Source: Dactylorhiza incarnata | Taxonomy: Eukaryota; Streptophyta; Magnoliopsida; Asparagales; Orchidaceae | NCBI GenBank assembly: GCA_033032865.1 | Contig: JAWHQI010001220.1 | Coordinates: 37,183 to 101,182 of the forward strand | DNA: 64,000 bases | Direction: 5' to 3' | In this document: one piece after another, positions 10,001 to 22,400 of the stretch | How the letters are laid out: each line of letters begins with the position of its first letter | Numbering within the stretch: position 1 is the first letter of the stretch | Notes under the pieces: generated by a model | What the model was told of the DNA's origin: nothing | The model's input: only the letters and a program-made list of their open reading frames with translations | Database searches by the model: none | Program-made: the position numbers and the translations under genes

Positions 10001-13000
10001 ATTATGAAAAGGTGTCCTTTGGAGCTAAATTTCGCATTACCGCTGCAACCAGCTATATATCGACAACTAAATGAACTGGAATGGGTAAATCTTGTGCTCC
10101 AATAAACGTAGTGCTCTGAGCTTATTCCGAAAAGGTGTTGTGTGGTAAAATCAGACAACCAGATCAAAAGTTATTGTTGTTTAAAGTTTGAGTGTCATTT
10201 GGAGCTAAATCTCTCACTTTCTTCTATAAACCGCATCTAAAATTCTTTCATTTTGAAATTTATGTGTAATTTGGAGCAAAATCTCGCATTACCAGGAGAA
10301 CCCACTATATATCGACCTCTAAACGGGCTTGAATGGGTTAAAATTGTTCTCCTTTGGATTTAGGGCTCCTATCTCATTCTGAAAAGGTGTCCTTTGAGCT
10401 AAATTTCGCATTACCGCTGCAACCGGCTATATATCGACTACTAAATGAACTAGAATGGGTAAAACTTGTGCTCCAATGAATGTAGTGCTCCGAGCTCATT
10501 CCGAAAAGGTGTTGTGGGGTAAAGTCAGATAACCAGATCAAAAGTTATTGTTGTTTAAAGTTTGAGTGTCATTTGGAGATAAATCTCTCACTTTCGCTAC
10601 AAACCGCATCTAAATTTCTTTCATTTTGAAATTTATGTGTCATTTAGAACAAAATCTCGCATTACCAGTAGAACCCACTGTATATCGACCTCTAAATGAG
10701 CTTGAATGGGTTAAAATTGTTCTCCATTGGATTTAGGGCTCCTATCTCATTCTGAAGAGGTGTCCTTTGGAGCTAAATTTCGCATTACCGCTGCAACCGG
10801 CTATATATCGACAACTAAATGGACTGGAATGGGTAAGATTGTGCTCCAATGAATGTAGTGTTCCGAGCTCATTCCGAAAAGGTGTTGTGGGGTAAAGTCA
10901 GACAACCAGATCAAAACTTATTGATGTTTAAAGTTTGAGTGTCATTTGGAGCTAAATCTCTCACTTTCGCTACAAATAGCATCTATAATTCTTTCATTTT
11001 GAAATTTATGTGTCATTTGGAGCAAAATCTCGCATTCCCAGAAGAACCCCTGTGTATCGACCTCTAAATGAGCTTGAATGGGTTAAAATTGTTCTCCATT
11101 GGATTTAGAGCTCCTATCTCATTCTGAAAAGGTGTCCTTTGGAGCTAAATTTCGTATTACCGCTGCAACCGGCTATATATCGACAACTAAATGAACTGGA
11201 ATGGGTAAAACTTGTGCTCCAATGAATGTAGTGCTCCGAGCTCATTCCGAAAAGGTGTTGTGGGGTAAAGTCAGACAATCAGATCAAAAGTTATTGTTGT
11301 TTAAAGTTTGAGTGTCATTTGGAGCTAAATCTCTCACTTTCGCTACAAACAGCATCTATAATTCTTTCATTTTGAAATTTATGTGTCATTTGGAGCAAAA
11401 TCTCGCATTCCCAGAAGAACCCCTGTGTATCGACCTCTAAATGAGCTTGAATGGGTTAAAATTGTTCTCCATTGGATTTAGAGCTCCTATCTCATTCTGA
11501 AAAGGTGTCCTTTGGAGCTAAATTTCGCATCACCGCTGCAACCGGCTATATATCGACTACTAAATGAACTAGAATGTGTAAAACTTGTGCTCAAATGAAT
11601 GTAGTGCTCCGAGCTCATTCCGAAAAGGTGTTGTGGGGTAAAGTCAGACAACAGATCAAAAGTTATTGCTGTTTAATGTTTGAGTGTCATTTGGAGCTAA
11701 ATCTCTCACTTTCGCTACAAACCGCATCTAAATTTCTTTAATTTTGAAATTTATGTGTCATTTGGAGCAAAATCTCGCATTACGAGGAGAACACACTGTA
11801 TATTGACCTTTAAACGAGCTTGAATGGGTTAAAATTGTTCTCCTTTGGATTTAGGGCTCCTACCTCATTCTGAAAAGGTGTCCTTTGGAGCTAAATTTCG
11901 CATTACCTCTGCAACCGGCTAAATATCGACTACTAAATGAACTGGATAGGAATGGGTAAACTTGTGCTCCAATGAATGTAGTGCTCCGAGCTCATTCCAA
12001 AAAGATGTTGTGGGGGTAAAGTCAGACAATTATATCAAAAGTTATTGCTGTTTAAAGTTTGAGTGTCATTTGGAGCTAAATCGCTCACTTTCGCTACAAA
12101 CCGCATCTAAATTTCTTTCATTTTGAAATTTATGTGTCATTTGTAGCAAAATCTCGCATTACAAGTAGATCCCACTGTATATCGACCTCTAAATGAGCTT
12201 GAATGGGTTAAAATTGTTCTCCATTGGATTTAGGGCTCCTATCTCATTATGAAAAGGTGTCCTTTGGAGCTAAATTTCGCATTACCGCTGCAACCGACTT
12301 TATATCGACAACTAAATGGACTGGAATGGTAAAACTTATGCTCCAATGAATGTAGTGCTCCGAGCTCATTCCGAAAAGGTGTTGTGGGGTAAAGTCAGAC
12401 AACCAGATCAAAACATATTGCTATTTATATTTGAGTGTCATTTGGAGCTAAATCTCTCACTTTCGCTACAAACTGCATCTAAAATTCTTTCATTTTGAAA
12501 TTTATGTGTCATTTCGAGCAAAATCTCACATTACCAGTAGAACCCACTGTATATCGACCTCTAAACGAGCTTGAATAGGTTAAAATTATTCTCCATTGGA
12601 TTTAGGGTTCCTATCTCATTCTGAAAAGGTGTACTTTGGAGCTAAATTTTGCATTACCGTTGCAACCGGCTATATATCGACAACTAAATGAACTGGAATG
12701 CGTAAAACTTATGCTCCAATGAATGTAGTGCTCCGAGCTCATTCCGAAAAGGTGTTGTGGGGTAAAGTCAGACAACCAGATCAAAAGTTATTGTTGTTTA
12801 AAGTTTGAGTGTCATTTGGAGCTAAATCTCTCACTTTCGCAACAAACAACATCTAAAATTCTTTCATTTTGAAATTTATGTGTCATTTGGAGCAAAATCT
12901 TGCATTACCAGTAGAACCCACTGTATATTGACCTCTAAATGAGCTTGAATGGGTTAAAATTGTTCTCCTTTCGAGCTAAATACCTTATTACCAACCCGGC

Positions 13001-16000
13001 TGTATATTGACCACTAACCAAACTAGAATGGTTAAAAATTGTTCTCCATTGGATGTAGGGCTCCGAGCTCATTCCAAAAAGGTGTTGTACGCAAAAATCG
13101 GACAACCAGATCAAAAGTTATGGCTGTTACAGTTTATGTGTCAAGAGGAGCAAAATCCCTCATTACCATTGCAACCGAGTGTATATTGACTTCTAAAATG
13201 AGCTAGAATGGTTTAAAATTGTGCTCCATTGGATGTATGCCTCCGAGCATATAACGTAAAGATATTGTGGGCAACAATCAAACATACAAATCAAAAGTTA
13301 TGGCTGTAAGAAGTTTAGATGTAATTTGGAGCTAAATCAAAAGTTATGGCTATATATCGACAACTAAATGAACTGGAATGGGTAAAACTTGTGCTCCAAT
13401 GAATGTAGTGCTCCGAGCTCATCCCGAAAAGGTGTTGTGGGGTAAAATCAGACAACCGGATCAAAAGTTATTGATGTTAAAAGTTTAAGTGTCATTTGGA
13501 GCTAAATCTCTCACTTTCGCTACAAACCGCATCTAAAATTCTTTCATTTTGAAATTTGTGTCATTTGGAGCAAAATCTTGCATTACCAGTAGAACCCACT
13601 GTATATCGACCTCTAAATGAGCTTGAATGGGTTAAAATTATTCTCCATTGGATTTAGGGCTCCTATCTCATTATGAAAAGGTGTCCTTTGGAGCTAAATT
13701 TCGCATTACCGCTGCAACCAGCTATATATCGACAACTAAATGAACTGGAATGGGTAAATCTTGTGCTCCAATAAACGTAGTGCTCTGAGCTTATTCCGAA
13801 AAGGTGTTGTGTGGTAAAATCAGACAACCAGATCAAAAGTTATTGTTGTTTAAAGTTTGAGTGTCATTTGGAGCTAAATCTCTCACTTTGTTCTATAAAC
13901 CGCATCTAAAATTCTTTCATTTTAAAATTTATGTGTCATTTCTAGCAAAATCTCACATTACCAGTAGAACCCACTGTATATCGACCTCTAAACGAGCTTG
14001 AATAGGTTAAAATTATTCTCCATTGGATTTAGGGTTCCTATCTCATTCTGAAAAGGTGTACTTTGGAGCTAAATTTTGCATTACCGTTGCAACCGGCTAT
14101 ATATCGACAACTAAATGAACTGGAATGCGTAAAACTTATGCTCCAATGAATGTAGTGCTCCGAGCTCATTCCGAAAAGGTGTTGTGGGGTAAAGTCAGAT
14201 AACCAGATCAAAAGTTATTGTTGTTTAAAGTTTGAGTGTCATTTGGAGCTAAATCTCTCACTTTCGCTACAAATAGCATCTAAAATTCTTTCATTTTGAA
14301 ATTTATGTGTCATTTGGAGCAAAATCTTGCATTACCAGTAGAACCCACTGTATATTGACCTCTAAATGAGCTTGAATGGGTTAAAATTGTTCTCCTTTCG
14401 AGCTAAATACCTTATTACCAACCCGGCTGTATATTGACCACTAAACAAACTAGAATGGTTAAAAATTGTTCTCCATTGGATGTAGGGCTCCGAGCTCATT
14501 CCAAAAAGGTGCTGTATGCGAAAATCGGACAATCAGATCAAAAGTTATGGCTGTTACAGTTTATGTGTCAAGAGGAGCAAAATCCCTCATTACCATTGCA
14601 ACCGAGTGTATATTGACTTCTAAAATGAGCTGGAATGGTTTAAAATTGTGCTCCATTAGATGTATGCCTCCGAGCATATAACGTAAAGATATTGTGGGCA
14701 ACAATCAAACATACAAATCAAAAGTTATGGCTGTTAGAAGTTTAGATGTAATTTAGAGCTAAATCAAAAGTTATGGCTATATATCGACAACTAAATGAAC
14801 TGGAATGGGTAAAACTTGTGCTCCAATGAATATAGTGCTCCGAGCTCATCCCGAAAAGGTGTTGTGGGGTAAAATCAGACAACCGGATCAAAAGTTATTG
14901 ATGTTAAAAGTTTAAGTGTCATTTGGAGCTAAATCTCTCACTTTCGCTACAAACCGCATCTAAAATTCTTTCATTTTGAAATTTATGTGTCATTTGGAGC
15001 AAAATCTTGCATTACCAGTAGAACCCACTGTATATCGACCTCTAAATGAGCTTGAATGGGTTAAAATTATTCTCCATTGGATTTAGGGCTCCTATCTCAT
15101 TCTGAAAAGGTGTCCTTTGGAGCTAAATTTTGCATTACCGCTGCAACCGGCTATATATCGACAACTAAAAGAACTGGATTGGGTAAAACTTGTGCTCCAA
15201 TGAATTTAGTGCTCTGAGCTCATTCCGAAAAGGTGTTGTGGGGTAAAGTCAGACAACCAGATCAAAAGTTATTGCTATTTAAAGTTTGAGTGTCATTTGT
15301 AGCTAAATCTCTCACTTTCGCTACAAACCGCATCTAAAATTCTTTCATTTTGAAATTTATGTGTCATTTGGAGCAAAATCTTGTATTACCAGTAGAACCC
15401 ACTGTATATCGACCTCTAAATGAGCTTGAATGGGTTAAAATTGTTCTCCATTGGATTTATGGCTCTTATCTCATTATGAAAAGGTATTGTGGGTGAAAAT
15501 CTGACTACCGGATCAAAAGTTACGGATGTTTGAAGTTTAGGTCTCCTTTCGAGCTAAATACCTGATTACCAACCCGGCTGTATATTGACCACTAAACAAA
15601 CTAGAAAGGGTAAAAATTGTTCTCCATTGGATGTAGGGCTCCGAGATCATTTCAAAAAGGTGTTGTACGCAAAAATCGGACAACCAGATCAAAAGTTATG
15701 GCTGTTACAATTTATGTGTCAAGAGGAGCAAAATCCCTCATTACTATTGCAATCGACTGTATATTGACTTCTAAAATGAGCTGGAATGGTTTAAAATTGT
15801 GCTCCATTGGATGTATGCCTCCGAGCATATTCCGAAAAGGTGTTGTGTGCAATAATCAAACATATAAATCAAAAGTTATGGCTGTTAGAAGTTTAGGTGT
15901 AATTTGGAGCTTAATTTCGCATTACCACTGCAACTGGCTATATATCGACAACTTATTGAACTGGAATGGGTAAAAATTGTGCTCCAATGAATGTAGTGCT

Positions 16001-18128
16001 CCGAGCTCATTCCGAAAAGGTGTTGTGGGGTAAAAACAGACAACCGGATCAAAAGTTATTGTTGTTCAAAGTTTAAGTGTCATTTGGAGCTAAATCTCTC
16101 ACTTTTGCTACAAACCGCATCTAAAATTCTTTCATTTTGAAATTTATGTGTTATTTGGACCTAAATCTCACATTACCAGTAGAACCCACTGTATATCGAC
16201 CTCTAAACGAGCTTAAATAGGTTAAAATTAGTCTCCATTGGATTTAGGGCTCCAATCTCATTCTGAAAAGGTGTCCTTTGGAGCTAAATTTCGCATTACC
16301 GCTACAACCGGCTATATATCGACAACTAAATGAACTGGAATGGGTAAAACTTGTGCTCCAATGAATGTAGTGCTACGAGTTCATTCCAAAAAGGTGTTGT
16401 GGGGTAAAGTCAGACAACCAGATTAAAAGTTATTGCTGTTTAAAGTTTGAGTGTCATTTGATGCTAAATCTCTCATTTTCGCTACAAACCGCATCTAAAA
16501 TTCTTTCATTTTGAAATTTATGTGTCATTTGGAGCAAAATCTTGCATTACCAGTAGAACCCACTGTATATCGACTTCTAAATGAGCTTGAATGGGTTAAA
16601 ATTGTTCTCCATTGGATTTAGGGCTCCTATCTCATTATGAAAAGGTATTGTGGGTGAAAATATGACAACCAGATCAAAAGTTACGGATGTTTGAAGTTTA
16701 GGTCTCCTTTCGAGCTAAATACCTTATTACCAACCCGGCTGTATATTGACCACTAAACAAATAGAATGGGTAAAAATTGTTCTCCATTGGATGTAGGGCT
16801 CCGAGCTCATTCCAAAAAGGTGTTGTACGCAAAAATCGGACAACTAGATTAAAAGTTATGGCTGTTACAGTTTATGTGTCAACAGGAGCAAAATCCCTCA
16901 TTACCATTGCAACCGACTGTATATTGACTTCTAAAATTAGCTGGAATGGTTTAAAATTATGCTCCATTGGATGTATGCCTCCGAGCATATTCCGTAAATT
17001 TGTTGTGGGCAACAATCAAACATACAAATCAAAAGTTATGGCTGTTAGAAGTTTAGGTGTAATTTGGAGCTAAATTTCGCATTACCACTGCAACTGGCTA
17101 TATATCGACAACTTAATGAACTGGAATGGGTAAAACTTGTGCTCCAATGAATGTAGTGCTCCGAGCTCATTCCAAAAAGGTGTTGTGGGGTAAAATCAGA
17201 CAATCGGATCAAAAGTTATTGCTGTTCAAAGTTTAAGTGTCATTTGTAGCTAAATCTCTCACTTTCGCTACAAACCGCATCTAAAATTCTTTTATTTTGA
17301 AATTTATGTGTCATTTGGAGCAAAATCTCGCATTACCAGTAGATCCCACTGTATATCGACCTCTAAACGAGCTTGAATGGGTTAAAATCGTTCTCCATTG
17401 GATTTAGGGCTCCTATCTCATTATGAAAAGGTGTCCTTTGGAGCTAAATTTCGCATTACCACTGCAACCGGCTATATATCGACAACTAAATGGACTGGAA
17501 TGGGTAAATCTTGTGCTCCAATGAATGTAGTGCTCCGAGCTCATTCCGAAAAGGTGTTGTGGGGTAAAGTCAGACAACCAGATCAAAACATATTGCTATA
17601 TATAGTTTGAGTGTCATTTGGAGCTAAATCTCTCACTTTCGCTACAAACCGCATCTAAAATTCTTTCATTTTGAAATTTATGTGTCATTTGGAGCAAAAT
17701 CTCGCATTACCAGCAGAACCCCCTGTGTATCGACATCTAAATGAGCATGAATGGGTTAAAATTGCTATTCATTGGATTTAGGGCTCCTATCTCATTCTGA
17801 AAAGGTGTCCATTGGAGCTAAATATGGCATTACCACTGCAACCGGCTATATATCGACAACTAAATGAACTAGAATGGGTAAAACTTGTGCTCCAATGAAT
17901 GTAGTGCTCCGATCTCATTCCGAAAAGGTGTTGTGGGGGTAAAGTCAGACAACCAGATCAAAACTTATTGATGTTTAAAGTTTGAGTATCATTTGGAGCT
18001 AAATCTCTCACTTTCGCTACAAACCGCATCTATAATTCTTTCATTTTGAAATTTATGTGTCATTTGGAGCAAAATCTCGCATTCCCAGTAGAACCCCTGT
18101 GTATCGACCTATAAATGAGCTTGAATGG

Positions 18129-19252
18129 TGTTGAATCCAAAATGGCACCTCCACGATCTACTCGAGGGAATTGGGGAAAAAGGAGGCCGCGAGCAGCTGG
18201 TTACTTGGGTCGCGAGTGAAGAGGGGAGAAGAAGAGTGGGCCGCTAGCTTGCGGCGAGGCCAGACTTCGCCCGTCGCGGCAAAAGCCACTCCTGCGACGG
18301 GCTTTCCCTTTATTCAATAATCTGTCTTACAACTTGCCACTTTTAGTACATGGAAATGAAATGAGTACAAGAGGATGACAGATAAGAAAGACAAGTCGCC
18401 CAGGCTGTTTTGCTGAGCCCGCCCGGCCTGTTTCTTGAGGTCGCCCGGGCTGCTTTGTTGAGTTCGCTCGGAAAGGCCGCAGCTAGGTGCGGTCTGGCTG
18501 TTTCTAGCCGCTAGTTTTGCCCCCAACTTGCCTGTCCTTTGTTCATGGTCGAGGGTCCTATTTATAGGCTCTGGGTCGATGTCGTCACCTCCGGTGAGCC
18601 GGTGACTGGATCCCTACCTGCGCGGTCTGAAGGAAGAGGCCGTCCGACTTGGCGGCCTGACGGAGGAGGCCGCCACTGCTGGGCGGTCTGACGGAGGAAG
18701 CCGCCCCTGCTGGGCGGCCTGACGGAGGAGGCCGCCCCTGCTGGGCGGCCTGACGGAGGAGGACGCCCCTGCTGGGCGGTCTGACGGAGGAGTCCGCCCC
18801 TGCTGGGCGGTCTGACGGAGGAGGCCGCCCCTGCTGGGCGGTCTGACGGAGGAGGCCGCCCCTGCTGGGCGGTCTGACGGAGGAGGCCGCCCCTGCTGGG
18901 CGGTCTGACGGAGGAGGCCGCCCCTGCCGGGCGGTCTGACGGAGGAGGCCGCCCCTGCCGGGCGGTCTGACGGAGGAGGCCGCCCCTGCCGGGCGGTCTG
19001 ACGGAGGAGGCCGCCCCTGCTGGGCGGTCTGACGGAGGAGGCCGCCCCTGCTGGGCGGTCTGACGGAGGAGGCCGCCCCTGCTGGGCGGCCTGACGGAGG
19101 AGGCCGCCCCTGCTGGGCGGCCTGACGGAGGCCACACGCCTTGGGTGATCTGAAGGAGGAGGTCGTCCCTTCTTACCATTCTGGGCGCGTCATGTATAAA
19201 AACGCCGTGAAAAAGGCCTCCTCGGAGAGGATCGCCGTTTTCTGGGTAAACA
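18129..19252 (-). repeat. 3' LTR of element C (1124 bp)
   Basis: In element direction it begins TGTTTACCCAGAAAACG at 19252 and ends GGATTCAACA at 18129. It has a TATA box at 18559-18566, a perfect 9-bp stem GCCCGTCGC/GCGACGGGC at 18269-18302, and a 31-bp tandem array (18653-19133). In the first 540 bp or so I noticed only four substitutions against the split 5' LTR, so C is a fairly recent insertion. Long minus-strand frames here (236 and 173 codons) are products of the 31-bp repeat and are not called genes. Confidence 0.92.
18653..19133. repeat. 31-bp GC-rich tandem repeat inside the C LTR, about 16 copies
   Basis: The unit joins CGGTCTGACGGAGGAGG to CCGCCCCTGCTGGG. Each unit can fold on itself through GGCCGCCC and GGGCGGTC around a five-base loop. 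Because 31 is not a multiple of three, all three frames read the same peptide set and stay open. The split 5' LTR has another set at 47154-47395 and 61230-61501, with a different copy number. Confidence 0.9.
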
Positions 19253-19262
19253 TAATCCCCGC
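19253..19262 (-). other. Polypurine tract of element C
   Basis: In element direction this reads GCGGGGATTA and touches the TG start of the 3' LTR. The same ten bases precede the 3' LTRs of A and B, which supports a role as plus-strand primer. It is short and ends in pyrimidines, so the exact primer limits are uncertain. Confidence 0.5.
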
Positions 19263-19427
19263 ACTTTTTCAAGTTCCATAGAGAACTTCGAAAAAGTAGA
19301 ACTTACCCACGAAAATCGCGATCCGTATTTCACAAATTGTCTTCCTTCTGCGAGGGAGAAGAGTTAAGGCACTTATAAAAAGGAGAAGAGTCTTGCAAGT
19401 ACCTGATCATGCTTTGCCAATATATGG
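19263..19427. other. Short spacer between the 3' LTR of C and its tandem array
   Basis: This stretch holds a diverged version of the sequence that in A and B lies between the polypurine tract and the first antisense gene. No gene or clear signal is seen. Confidence 0.5.
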
Positions 19428-22400
19428 TAATTTCTGCAAGGCAAAAGTTAGAGCATGCAGAAAGAGATAGGAACACGCGAGTGCCTGGAGAGAACTCGCG
19501 ATCACCTGCTAACCTCTGCAAAAGAAAGCTTAAGCAGGTATTTACTATAGCGCGAGTACATGAAGAGAGGGGCCAAAAAGTGCTAATCTCTGCAAAAGAG
19601 AACTCTAAGCAGGTGTAAAGCAAACTACAATGCGAGTACCTGAATAGAACTCACGAACACCTGCAAATCTATGCAAAAGAACTTAAAGTAGGCAAAAGAA
19701 TCTATAACGCGAGTACCTGAAGAGAACTCGCGAACACCTGCTAACCTCTGCAAAAACAGAACTTAAAGCAGGCATATAAAACATAACGCGAGTACCTGAA
19801 GAGAACTCGCGAACACCTGCAATTTTCTGTAAAAGAGAATTCAAGGCAGGTATAAAACATAGCGCGAGTACCTGAAAAGAACTCGTGAATACCTGCTAAT
19901 GTCTAAAAAGAACTCGCGAAGACCTGGTAATCTCTGCAAAGGTGAACTCAAAGCAGACATATTAAATATAACGCGAGTACCTGAAAAGAACTCGCGAAAA
20001 CCTGCTAATCTCTACAAAAGAGAACTCAAACTAGGCATATAAAATACAATGCGAGTACCTGAAAAGAACTCGCGAAGACCTGCTAATCTCTGCAAAAGAG
20101 AACTCCAAGCAGGCATATAAAACATAACGCGAGTACCTGAAGAAACCTCGCGAACACCTGCTAATTTCTGCAAAACAGAACTCAAAGCAGACATTCAATA
20201 TAACGCGAGTACCTGAAGAGAACTCGCGATCACCTGCTATTTTCTGCAAAAGAGGAATTAAAGCAGGTATACAAAACCTAATGCGAGTACCTGAAAAGAA
20301 CTCGCGGATACCGGTTAATCTCTACAAAAGAGAACTCGAAGCAGGTATAAAACATAACGCGAGTATCTGAAGAGAACTCGCGAACACCTGCTAATCTCTA
20401 CAAAAGAGAGAACTCAAGTGCAGGTATAAAACAATCTATAACGCGAGTACCTGAAGAGAACTCGCGAATACCTGCTAATCTCTGCAAAATAGAACTCAAA
20501 GCAGGTATAAAAAATAACGCGAGTACCTGAAAAGAACTCGCGAGTACCTGCTAATCTCTGCAAAAGAGAACCCAAAGCAGATATAAAATATAACGCGAGT
20601 ACCTGAAGAGAACTCGCGAATACCTGCCAATCTCTGCAAAAGAGAACTCAAAGCAGGTATAAAACATAACGCGAGTACCTGAAAAGAACTCGCGAATACC
20701 TGCTAATCTCTGCAAAACAGAACATAAAGTAGGTATAAAACAATCTAATACGCGAGTACCTGAAGTGAACTCGCGAATATCTGCTAATATCTGCAAAACA
20801 GAACATAAAGCAGGTATAAAACAATCTAATACGCGATTCCCCGAAGAGAACTCGCGAATATCTGCTAATATCTGCAAAACAGAACATAAAGCAGGTATAA
20901 AACAATCTAATACGCGAGTACCTGATGAGAACTCGCGAATACCTGCTAATATCTACAAAACAGAACATAAAGCAGGTATAAAACAATCCAATACGCGAGT
21001 ACCTGAAGAGAACTCGCGAATACCTGCTAATATCTACAAAACAGAACATAAAGCAGGTATAAAACAATCTAATACGCGAGTACCTGAAGAGAACTCGCGA
21101 ATACCTGCTAATATCTGCAAAACAGAACATAAAGCAGACATACAATATAACGCGAGTACCTGAAGAGAACTCGCGAATACCTACTAATATCTACAAAGCA
21201 GGTCATAAAGCAGGTATAAAACAATCTAATACGCGAGTACCTGAAGAGAACTCGCGAATACCTGCTAATATCTGCAAAACAGAACATAAAGCAGGTATAA
21301 AACAATCTAATACGCGAGTACCTGATGAGAACTCGCGAATACCTGCTAATATCTGCAAAAACAGAACATAAAGCAGGTATAAAACAATCTATTATGCGAG
21401 TACCCGATGAGAACTCGCGAATACCTGCTAATATCTGCAAAACAGAACATAAAGCAGACATACAATATAACGCGAGTACCTGAAGAGAACTCGCGAATAC
21501 CTACTAATATCTGCAAAGCAGGTCATAAAGCAGGTATAAAACAATCTAATACGCGAGTACCTGAAGAGAACTCGCGAATACCTGCTGATATCTGCAAAAC
21601 AGAACATAAAGCAGGTATAAAACAATCTAATACGCAAGTACCTGATGAGAACTCGCGAATACCTGCTAATGTCTGCAAAAACAGAACATAAAGCAGGTAT
21701 AAAACAATCTATTATGCGAGTACCTGATGAGAACTCGCGAATACCTGCTAATATCTGCAAAACAGAACATAAAGCAGGTATAAAACAATCCAATACGCGA
21801 GTACCTGAAGAGAACTCGCGAATACCTGCTAATATCTGCAAAACAGAACATAAAGCAGGTATAAAACAATCTAATACGCGAGTACCTGAAGAGAACTCGC
21901 GAATACCTGCTAATATCTGCAAAACAGAACATAAAGCAGACATACAATATAACGCGAGTACCTGAAGAGAACTCGCGAATACCTACTAATATCTGCAAAG
22001 CAGGTCATAAAGCAGGTATAAAACAATCTAATACGCGAGTACCTGAATAGAACTCGCGAATACCTGCTAATGTCTGCAAAAACAGAACATAAAGCAGGTA
22101 TAAAACAATCTATTATGCGAGTACCTGATGAGAACTCGCGAATACCTGCTAATATCTGCAAAACAGAACATAAAGCAGGTATAAAACAATCCAATACGCG
22201 AGTACCTGAAGAGAACTCGCGAATACCTGCTAATATCTACAAAATAGAACATAAAGCAGGTATAAAACAATCTAATACGCGAGTACCTGAATAGAACTCG
22301 CGAATACCTGCTAATATCTGCAAAACAGAACATAAAGCAGGTATAAAACAATCTAATACGCGAGTACCTGAAGAGAACTCGCGAATACCTGCTGATATCT

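Larger units (their letters stand above)
4794..18128. repeat. Satellite DNA array, left block, with 374-bp higher-order unit
   Basis: The whole stretch is tandem repeats related to one 180-bp monomer that starts ATTTGGAGCTAAAT. The common unit is about 374 bp, made of 71-, 123- and 180-bp pieces in fixed order. Blocks of two further full-length monomer types recur near 6733, 9298, 12968, 14396, 15545 and 16705. The DNA is AT-rich with no plausible gene. Short frames repeat from copy to copy only because the monomers repeat. Centromeric or heterochromatic satellite is the natural class, but the location cannot be told. Confidence 0.95.

Noticed and set aside
18562..19272. 236-codon minus-strand frame rich in RPPSRGGLLRQTAQQG
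   Set aside because: It is the translation of the 31-bp LTR repeat; all three frames give the same peptide set.
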